Below the pieces are notes generated by a model, which saw only the letters and a program-made list of their open reading frames with translations, searched no databases and had not been told where the DNA came from. 5,505 bases of DNA, taken from positions 1-5,505 of the forward strand of contig JAIFNE010000010.1 in assembly GCA_020047875.1 (NCBI GenBank). Direction: 5' to 3'. The stretch's first letter is position 1; every line of letters begins with the position of its first letter. Both the position numbers and the translations under genes were made by a program. Positions 1 to 5,505 of the stretch are shown here, piece after piece. This DNA is from Hydrogenophaga sp. (GTDB taxonomy: Bacteria > Pseudomonadota > Gammaproteobacteria > Burkholderiales > Burkholderiaceae_C).

Positions 1-1172
1 GCCCCTCCGCGCGCCTGATGCTGGTGTTGGGCGCCTGGCTTGCCGTGGGTGTTTTGCCGCTGGTGGGCGTGGCGCCCAACCGGCTGCTCACGGGGCAGGG
101 CGTGGGGCTTGTGCAGGTGCTGCAGGCGGTGCCCGCTGCCTGGTCGCAGACCCTGGGCGCGCTGGCTGTGCTGGTGCTGGCCGTGCTGCTGGGGCTGGCC
201 CGCTGGCCCGAGCAGCGAGCGCTGCAGGCGCTGCTGCTGGCGTTGCTCGGGACTTTGTTCGGGGTGCTGCTGGCCCTGGCTGGCCAGCACGCGCTGGCCT
301 GGGACCAGGGCAGCGAAGGGCTGGGCCGCACCACGCTGGCCAGCGGCTTCTGGCTGGGCAGCCTGCTGCTCTGGATGGCTGCCAACGAGGCGCTGCGACG
401 CCTGCGCACGCCGGTGGCGCTGGCGGCGGCCTTCTGGGTGCTGTGGTTGCTGGTGGTGGTAGCGCTGCTGGCCACCGGGGCGCTGGACGCGCTGTCCACG
501 GTCAAGGCCTATGGCAATCGGTCTGACGATTTCTGGCGCGCGCTGTGGCAACACCTGCACATCGTTTTGCTCACCACCGTGTTGACGGTCGGGATCGGCC
601 TGCCGCTGGGCGTGGCGATGCACCGCCGGCCCGCCTGGGCGAACCGCGTGTTTCCAGTGCTGAATCTGGTGCAGACGGTGCCCTCGATCGCGTTGTTTGC
701 GCTGCTGATGGGCTTCCTGTCGGTGCTGGGCGCCCACTTTCCGCTGCTGCCGGCGCTCGGTATCCAGGGCGTGGGGCTGGCGCCGGCCGTGCTGGCGCTC
801 ACTTTCTACTCCCTGTTGCCGCTGGTGCGCAGCACCTTTGAGGGCCTGGCCCACTTGCCGCGCGCCTATGCGGAGGCCGGCACCGCCATGGGCCTCTCAA
901 GCCGCCAGCTGCTGTGGCAGGTGGAGCTGCCGCTGGCCCTGCCGGTGCTGCTCTCGGGCCTGAAGGTGATGCTGATCCAGACCATTGGCCTGACCACGGT
1001 TGCGGCGCTCATTGGTGCCGGGGGACTGGGTTCGATCATGTTTGAGGGCCTGTTCAGCAGCGCGCTGGACCTGGTCTTGCTGGCCGTGGTGCCCATCGTG
1101 GTTCTGGCCTGGCTGGCCGAGGCCTTCTTCACCGTCCTGCACACCTTTGCCCGCCGCCAGGCCCGGGGCTGA
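1..1172 (+). CDS. yehY: ABC transporter permease, YehY type (5' end cut by window edge)
   Basis: Inner-membrane permease of a quaternary-amine/osmoprotectant importer. The first in-window ATG is at 18, giving 384 residues, but the frame is open to the left edge (first full codon at 3). As I recall it, E. coli YehY has about ten more residues before the APNRL motif (here residues 19-23), so the true start is probably upstream. Numbering from the ATG, residues 1-155 contain several hydrophobic segments (about 5-19, 45-62, 68-90, 106-121, 135-153). This extended N-terminal membrane region separates YehY from short OpuCB-like permeases. The core permease domain runs from about 178 to 375. Its ATPase-coupling loop is EAG (286-288), then G292 and the ELPLALP stretch (303-309), a good match to the EAA signature. 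The gene ends 3 bp before the ATPase gene. Family assignment is strong; the substrate (betaine, choline or similar) is inferred. Confidence 0.87.
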   Translation, partial: PSARLMLVLGAWLAVGVLPLVGVAPNRLLTGQGVGLVQVLQAVPAAWSQTLGALAVLVLAVLLGLARWPEQRALQALLLALLGTLFGVLLALAGQHALAWDQGSEGLGRTTLASGFWLGSLLLWMAANEALRRLRTPVALAAAFWVLWLLVVVALLATGALDALSTVKAYGNRSDDFWRALWQHLHIVLLTTVLTVGIGLPLGVAMHRRPAWANRVFPVLNLVQTVPSIALFALLMGFLSVLGAHFPLLPALGIQGVGLAPAVLALTFYSLLPLVRSTFEGLAHLPRAYAEAGTAMGLSSRQLLWQVELPLALPVLLSGLKVMLIQTIGLTTVAALIGAGGLGSIMFEGLFSSALDLVLLAVVPIVVLAWLAEAFFTVLHTFARRQARG

Positions 1173-1175
1173 CCC

Positions 1176-2128
<953 letters not shown>

Positions 2129-2132
<4 letters not shown>

Positions 2133-2896
2133 GCGAGGTGGCCGCGCCAGCCGGCTGGCGTGCCTGGCGGGTACCGCTGGCCCTGGTGGTGGGCCTGGTG
2201 CTGCTCACGCTGGGGCTGGACCGGCTGGAGCCGGTGTTTCAGTGGCTGTTTCCGTCGCTGGAGCGGGCGATGTACCGGCAGCAGACGTTTGCCAGCCTGC
2301 TGCTGGCCCATCTGCGGCTGGTGCTGATTTCCAGCGGCGCTGCGCTGGTGCTGGCGCTGGCGGCGGGCATCTGGGTGACGCGGGCGGGGGGCCGCGAGTA
2401 CCGCGGGCTGGTCGAGTCGCTGGTGTCGATGGGGCAGACCTTTCCGCCGGTGGCGGTGCTGGCGCTGGCGGTGCCGCTCATCGGGTTTGGCGAGCAACCG
2501 GCTTATCTGGCGCTGGCGCTGTATGGCTTGCTGCCGATGCTACAGGGCGTGATGGCCGGGCTGGACGCCACGCCCGAAGCGGCGCGGGATGCCGCCCGCG
2601 GGCTGGGCCTGAGCGCGCGCCAGACCTTCTGGTCGGTCGAGCTGCCGCTGGCTTTGCCCATTGTGTTGGCGGGCATTCGCACCTCGGTCACCATCAACAT
2701 CGGCACCGCCGCCCTCGCCGCCACGGTGGGGGCGCAGAACCTGGGCTCACCCATCATCATTGGCCTGAGCGGGTTCAACACCGCGTATGTCGTGCAGGGC
2801 GCGCTGCTGACCGGCTGGCTCGCCATCACGGTGGACGCGCTGTTCGACCAGCTCGCCCGCCGGTCGCAACGCTGGAAAGCCGGCAGCGCGGGGTAG
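2129..2896 (+). CDS. yehW: ABC transporter permease, YehW type
   Basis: Second, short permease of the same importer, 255 residues (E. coli YehW is about 243). Hydrophobic segments lie near residues 15-30, 58-82, 104-120, 125-140, 178-200 and 208-235, as expected for a five- or six-helix osmoprotectant permease. The coupling loop is DAA (154-156), G160 and ELPLALP (171-177), and resembles that of the upstream permease closely. The start overlaps the ATPase stop as ATGA (2129-2132); upstream bases give no good ribosome binding site, so translation is expected to be coupled to the ATPase gene. A heterodimer of long and short permeases with one ATPase type is the known YehYXW arrangement. It is the last gene of the operon and ends 36 bp from an oppositely oriented gene. 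Confidence 0.88.
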
Positions 2897-2912
2897 CGCG
2901 GGAAGGCAGGCA

Positions 2913-2927
2913 CCGCGCGCTGCGCGG
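2913..2927. terminator. possible bidirectional stem-loop between convergent genes
   Basis: CCGCGC (2913-2918), loop GCT and GCGCGG (2922-2927) form a perfect 6-bp all-GC stem in the 36-bp spacer between the convergent permease and zinc-finger genes. Its position suits a terminator serving both strands, but neither side is followed by a T-run, so it does not meet the usual intrinsic-terminator pattern. It could equally be chance in GC-rich sequence. Confidence 0.25.
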
Positions 2928-2932
2928 GCCGG

Positions 2933-3139
2933 TCAGTGGCCGTGGGCCAGCACCTCGCCTGCTTTGAGCCGGTAGACCGTGCCGCAATACGGGCAGCGGG
3001 CTTCGCCGGTGGAGCCGACGTCCAGGTACACCCGCGGGTGCGTGTTCCAGAGCGTCATGCCGGCGCGCGGGCTGGGGCAGAAGAAGCCGCCCTCGGCGGT
3101 CAGCTCGCTGGCTTTGAGTTCGATCGGTGCTTGGCTCAT
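2933..3139 (-). CDS. small CHCC zinc-finger domain protein
   Basis: A 68-residue cytoplasmic protein of the zf-CHCC family (Pfam PF10276 by recollection), related to the zinc-binding part of mitochondrial complex I subunit NDUFS6. The zinc ligands are visible as Cys21, His34, Cys49 and Cys52, the last pair in CPYC, with the conserved core MTLWNTHPRVYLD before them; the protein ends in HGH. A longer reading starting at 3184 is possible, but it would begin inside ilvE. The ATG at 3139 is preferred because GGAG (3150-3147) sits 7 bases upstream and the family normally begins near this point. It lies 26 bp downstream of ilvE and is probably cotranscribed with it. The molecular role of bacterial members is not well defined; zinc binding is the only safe inference. 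Confidence 0.85.
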   Translation of the reverse strand: MSQAPIELKASELTAEGGFFCPSPRAGMTLWNTHPRVYLDVGSTGEARCPYCGTVYRLKAGEVLAHGH

Positions 3140-3165
3140 GGAGCAACTCCTGCGCGCTGGCGCGC
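3140..3165 (-). promoter_or_regulatory. two small hairpins covering the zinc-finger gene's ribosome binding site
   Basis: This is the whole gap between the ilvE stop and the zinc-finger start. Reading the minus strand, GCGCG-CCAG-CGCGC (3165-3152) forms a 5-bp stem. One base later, GGAG-TTG-CTCC (3150-3140) forms a 4-bp stem that would pair the Shine-Dalgarno GGAG with the bases just before the ATG. The inverted repeats are directly visible. A role in coupling translation of the small gene to ilvE is inference, and the short stems may be weak. Confidence 0.35.
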
Positions 3166-4107
3166 TCAGACCTTGGACAGCCAATGGGCGTAGTTGGCGT
3201 TTTTGCCGCCGACGATGTCAAAGAACGCGCTCTGGATTTTCTCGGTGATCGGGCCGCGCGAACCTTCGCCCAGCGTGATGCGGTCAAGCTCGCGAATGGG
3301 GGTCACCTCTGCGGCGGTGCCGGTGAAGAAGGCTTCGTCGGCGATGTACACCTCGTCGCGCGTGATGCGCTTTTGCACGATCTCCAGCCCCAGGTCTTTG
3401 GCGATGTGAAACACGGTGTTGCGGGTGATGCCGTTGAGCGCACCGGCCGAGAGGTCGGGCGTGTAGATCACACCGTTTTTGATGATGAAGATGTTTTCGC
3501 CCGCCCCTTCGCTGACGAAACCCGAGGGGTCGAGCAGCAGGGCTTCGTCGTAACCCTCGTCGGTCACTTCCATGTTGGCCAGGATGGAGTTGGTGTAGTT
3601 GCTCACCGCCTTGGCCTGGGTCATGGTGATGTTCACATGGTGGCGCGTGTAGCTGCTGGTCTTGACGCGGATGCCGCGCTTGAGGCCCTCTTCGCCCAGG
3701 TAGGCGCCCCAGAGCCACGCCGCCACCATCAGGTGGATGGTGTTGCCCTTGGGGGAGACGCCCAGCTTTTTGTCACCGATCCAAGTCAGGGGGCGAATGT
3801 AGGCGCTTTCCAGCTTGTTTTCGCGCACGGCCGCCTTCTGCGCTTCCATCACCTCGGCTTTGGAAAACGGAATCTGCATGCGCAGGATCTTGGCGCTGTT
3901 GAACAGGCGCTCGGTGTGCTCTTCCAGCCGGAAGATGGCGGTGCCGCCATCGGCCGTTTTGTAGGCGCGCACGCCTTCGAAGGCGCCGCAGCCATAGTGC
4001 AGCGTGTGGGTGAGCACATGGATTTTGGCGTCGCGCCAGTCGACCATCTGGCCGTCCATCCAGATCTTGCCGTCGCGGTCAGACATCGAGGGAATCACGG
4101 GGCTCAT
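3166..4107 (-). CDS. ilvE: branched-chain amino acid aminotransferase
   Basis: Cytoplasmic PLP enzyme that interconverts Leu, Ile and Val with their 2-oxo acids using glutamate/2-oxoglutarate, the last step of branched-chain amino acid synthesis. Its 313 residues match fold-type IV class IV aminotransferases (E. coli IlvE is about 309). The conserved N-terminal core HTLHYGCGAFEGVRAY is at 34-49, the Schiff-base lysine is Lys166 in TQAKAVSNYTNS, the cofactor motif SEGAGENIF is at 199-207, and the DEAFFTGTAAEVTPI block is at 257-271. The ATG at 4107 is supported by AAAGGA (4119-4114), 6 bases upstream; an internal Met8 (4086) has no such site. The gene is complete with no frameshift. A 70-bp gap with a possible promoter separates it from the upstream membrane-protein gene, and the zinc-finger gene follows after 26 bp. 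Confidence 0.96.
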   Translation of the reverse strand: MSPVIPSMSDRDGKIWMDGQMVDWRDAKIHVLTHTLHYGCGAFEGVRAYKTADGGTAIFRLEEHTERLFNSAKILRMQIPFSKAEVMEAQKAAVRENKLESAYIRPLTWIGDKKLGVSPKGNTIHLMVAAWLWGAYLGEEGLKRGIRVKTSSYTRHHVNITMTQAKAVSNYTNSILANMEVTDEGYDEALLLDPSGFVSEGAGENIFIIKNGVIYTPDLSAGALNGITRNTVFHIAKDLGLEIVQKRITRDEVYIADEAFFTGTAAEVTPIRELDRITLGEGSRGPITEKIQSAFFDIVGGKNANYAHWLSKV

Positions 4108-4113
4108 GCGGGG

Positions 4114-4119
4114 TCCTTT
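4114..4119 (-). promoter_or_regulatory. ilvE: ribosome binding site fixing the ilvE start
   Basis: AAAGGA on the minus strand with 6 bases (CCCCGC) before the ATG at 4107. It selects this start over the Met codon at 4086, which has only CCCTC-type sequence upstream. Confidence 0.65.
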
Positions 4120-4130
4120 GGGTGGGGGCG

Positions 4131-4146
4131 GGCGCCGATGGGCGCC
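4131..4146 (-). other. GGCGCC inverted repeat in the ilvE leader
   Basis: Two copies of the palindrome GGCGCC (4131-4136 and 4141-4146), separated by 4 bases, can form a 6-bp GC stem. It lies in the 70-bp gap before ilvE. If the promoter candidate just upstream is real, this hairpin sits in the 5' untranslated leader; otherwise it could slow readthrough from the radA side. No T-run follows it on the minus strand, so a classic terminator is unlikely. No leader peptide rich in branched-chain residues was seen. Confidence 0.35.
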
Positions 4147-4158
4147 ACCAAGCCCGAT

Positions 4159-4187
4159 ATTTTAGGGCGGCGCTGGTTCAGTCCGGC
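4159..4187 (-). promoter_or_regulatory. candidate sigma70-type promoter for ilvE
   Basis: The only AT-rich patch in the intergenic gap reads TAAAAT on the minus strand (4164-4159), one mismatch from the -10 consensus and about 50 bp before the ilvE start. The corresponding -35 zone (about 4180-4187) is GC-rich and matches TTGACA poorly, and it overlaps the end of the upstream gene. A start of transcription near 4152 would place the GGCGCC hairpin in the leader. This is inference from one hexamer. Confidence 0.35.
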
Positions 4188-4576
4188 GCGGGCGGGCGCT
4201 GCAGCACCCAGGCGCTCACGCGGCCCGAGTGCAGGGTGACGGTGACGCTGGAGCCGCCGTTGTCGGTCCATCGGTAACGCTCGGGCTCCTCGCCCTCGGG
4301 GCTCAGGCGTTCGCCCAGCGAGCGGGTCATGGCCACCACGTGCAGCAAATTGACGCCAGGCTTGAGCTTGGCGTTCAGCATCACCGCGCTGGCCACCCAG
4401 CCCATTGGGTGGTCGGCGGCGCGGCGCATCACGGTCATGAGCTGCGTCCAGTGCAGCAGCAGCCACATCATCAGGCCGCCGCTGACCGCGGCCACGCCCA
4501 GCCAACCGTATTGATAACCGGCGAAGGCGAGCAAGCCCACCACCAGCAGGGGAACGGCAATGCGCTGCAGGTTCAT
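4178..4576 (-). CDS. hypothetical small membrane protein with possible BamE/SmpA-like C-terminal domain
   Basis: I do not recognise a named family for this 132-residue protein. Two hydrophobic stretches near residues 6-20 and 25-47, separated by YQYG, suggest a membrane hairpin, and there is no lipobox. The rest (50-132) is soluble-looking. It contains KLKPGVNLLHVVAMTRSLGE (70-89), then an acidic linker and alternating residues typical of beta strands around W103, TVTL and HSGRVSAWVLQRP (116-128). This order (short helix after a Gly motif, then strands ending in a GRV turn) resembles BamE/SmpA/OmlA-type domains, but this is pattern reading only. The start overlaps the radA stop as ATGA, and AGGAG (4587-4583) is 6 bases upstream, so it is a real, probably coupled gene. 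An overlap with radA and a position before ilvE suggest expression with radA; its function is unknown. Confidence 0.82.
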   Translation of the reverse strand: MNLQRIAVPLLVVGLLAFAGYQYGWLGVAAVSGGLMMWLLLHWTQLMTVMRRAADHPMGWVASAVMLNAKLKPGVNLLHVVAMTRSLGERLSPEGEEPERYRWTDNGGSSVTVTLHSGRVSAWVLQRPPAPD

Positions 4577-5505
4577 GCCAGGCTCCTGGCCAGTTCCATG
4601 GCTTCTTCGATGCGGTCCACGCCGTGAATCGTCAGGCCTTCAAACTGCGCTTTGGTGGCCTTGTCATTCTTCTTCGGTGCATTGGCCTTGGGCACGACCG
4701 CCACGGAAAAACCGAGTTTGGCTGCCTCTTTCAGCCGCTCCTGCCCGCGCGGGGCCGGGCGCACCTCGCCCGCCAGGCCGACCTCGCCGAACGCGATGAA
4801 GCCTTTGGGCAGCGCTTTGCCGCGCAGGCTGGAGGTGATGGCCAGCATCACCGCGAGATCGGCCGCCGGTTCGCTGATGCGCACGCCGCCCACGGCGTTG
4901 ACGAACACGTCCTGGTCCATGCAGGCCACCCCCGCGTGGCGGTGCAGCACCGCCAGCAGCATGGCCAGGCGGTCGCGGTCCAGGCCCACACTCAGGCGGC
5001 GCGGCGACGGCCCGCCGCTGTCCACCAGCGCCTGAATTTCCACCAGCATCGGCCGGGTGCCTTCCAGCGTCACCATCACGCAGCTGCCGGGCACCGGCTC
5101 GCTGTGTTGGCTGAGGAAAATCGCGCTCGGGTTGCTGACGCCCTTGAGCCCTTTTTCGGTCATGGCAAACACGCCGATCTCGTTCACCGCGCCAAAGCGG
5201 TTCTTGATCGCGCGGATCAGCCGGAAGCTGCTGTGCGTGTCGCCCTCGAAATACAGCACCGTGTCCACCATGTGCTCCAGCACGCGCGGGCCGGCCAGCG
5301 CGCCCTCTTTGGTCACGTGGCCCACCAGCACGATGGCGGTGCCGCTGGCCTTGGCCGCGCGCGTGAGGTGGGCCGCGCATTCGCGCACCTGCGCCACCGA
5401 GCCCGGCGCCGAGGTGAGCTGCTCGGAATACACGGTCTGGATCGAGTCGATCACCGCGATGGCCGGTTTGGTGTGTTCCAGCGTGGCCAGGATTTTTTCC
5501 AGCTG
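4573..5505 (-). CDS. radA: DNA repair protein RadA/Sms, C-terminal two thirds (5' end beyond window)
   Basis: RadA is a RecA-related hexameric DNA helicase that extends recombination intermediates (branch migration) in repair and transformation. The frame stays open to the right edge, giving 310 visible codons of about 450-460. The N-terminal C4 zinc finger and Walker A are outside. The apparent start at 5454 is a GTG within the Walker B region (AIAVIDSIQ) and is not a real start. Visible features are SPGSV-like SAPGSVAQVRE, the GHVTKEG segment, and the diagnostic RadA motif KNRFG (5205-5191) followed by the conserved AVNEIGVFAMTEKGL. The C-terminal Lon-protease-like domain includes LLAVLHRHAGV, DQDVFVNAVGG and GEVGLAGEVRP. 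In known RadA proteins this domain has no protease activity. A Lys/Asp-rich segment near NAPKKNDKATKAQ appears longer than in E. coli RadA. The stop overlaps the next gene by ATGA. Confidence 0.96.
   Translation of the reverse strand, partial: QLEKILATLEHTKPAIAVIDSIQTVYSEQLTSAPGSVAQVRECAAHLTRAAKASGTAIVLVGHVTKEGALAGPRVLEHMVDTVLYFEGDTHSSFRLIRAIKNRFGAVNEIGVFAMTEKGLKGVSNPSAIFLSQHSEPVPGSCVMVTLEGTRPMLVEIQALVDSGGPSPRRLSVGLDRDRLAMLLAVLHRHAGVACMDQDVFVNAVGGVRISEPAADLAVMLAITSSLRGKALPKGFIAFGEVGLAGEVRPAPRGQERLKEAAKLGFSVAVVPKANAPKKNDKATKAQFEGLTIHGVDRIEEAMELARSLA
4577..4590 (-). promoter_or_regulatory. ribosome binding site inside an inverted repeat, before the membrane-protein gene
   Basis: On the minus strand the bases read GCCAG-GAGC-CTGGC, a 5-bp stem whose 5' arm and loop contain the Shine-Dalgarno AGGAG (4587-4583), 6 bases before the ATG at 4576. 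It lies within the last codons of radA, so ribosomes finishing radA would open it. The site supports the start codon; the coupling role is inferred. Confidence 0.45.

Noticed and set aside
3152..3165. GCGCG-CCAG-CGCGC as a terminator after ilvE.
   Set aside because: No T-run follows on the minus strand and the next gene's ribosome binding site begins one base later, so termination here is unlikely.
3140..3184. Longer start for the zinc-finger protein at 3184 (83 residues).
   Set aside because: It would begin inside the ilvE coding end; the extra residues do not look like the family, and the ATG at 3139 has a properly spaced GGAG.
3127..4239. A 370-codon open frame on the + strand across ilvE.
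   Set aside because: It is fully antisense to a well-supported ilvE, has no ribosome binding site or recognisable domain, and spans both the zinc-finger start and the ilvE promoter region. Long antisense frames are expected in GC-rich codon-biased genes.
5452..5454. GTG at 5454 as the start of a short RadA.
   Set aside because: The frame continues upstream to the window edge and encodes conserved RadA residues leading into Walker B, so the codon is an internal valine.

Overview
The window is a GC-rich (roughly two thirds by eye, not counted), densely coding stretch of an ordinary bacterial chromosome. RadA, IlvE and the small CHCC zinc-finger protein resemble their beta-proteobacterial homologues, most like Burkholderiales/Comamonadaceae; this placement comes from remembered family sequences, not a search.

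Layout. Positions 1-2896 (+ strand) hold three tightly packed genes of an ABC importer of the YehY-YehX-YehW type (quaternary-amine/osmoprotectant family): a long permease cut at the left edge, an ATPase with a short C-terminal CBS-like segment, and a short permease. Spacing is 3 bp, then a 4-base ATGA overlap, so this is one operon. The periplasmic binding protein (OsmF/YehZ type) is not in the window and may lie to the left. Positions 2933-5505 (- strand) hold four genes, in transcription order: radA (5' end beyond the right edge), a small two-helix membrane protein of unknown function, ilvE (branched-chain aminotransferase) and a 68-residue CHCC zinc-binding protein. radA overlaps the membrane protein gene by ATGA. 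A 70-bp gap with a possible promoter precedes ilvE, and 26 bp separate ilvE from the zinc-finger gene. The two groups converge on a 36-bp spacer at 2897-2932 containing one GC-rich stem-loop.

Function. The left operon should import a compatible solute or related amine using ATP. The right group combines a recombination/DNA-repair helicase, the last step of Leu/Ile/Val synthesis and two small proteins; this looks like conserved neighbourhood rather than one pathway. No mobile element, CRISPR, tRNA, rRNA or phage gene is visible, and no stretch over 300 bp lacks a gene.

I see no clearly new biological system. The points most worth a second look are the unknown membrane protein, whose C-terminal half reads like a BamE/SmpA-type fold, and the fact that both small minus-strand genes have their ribosome binding site inside a short inverted repeat just before the start codon.
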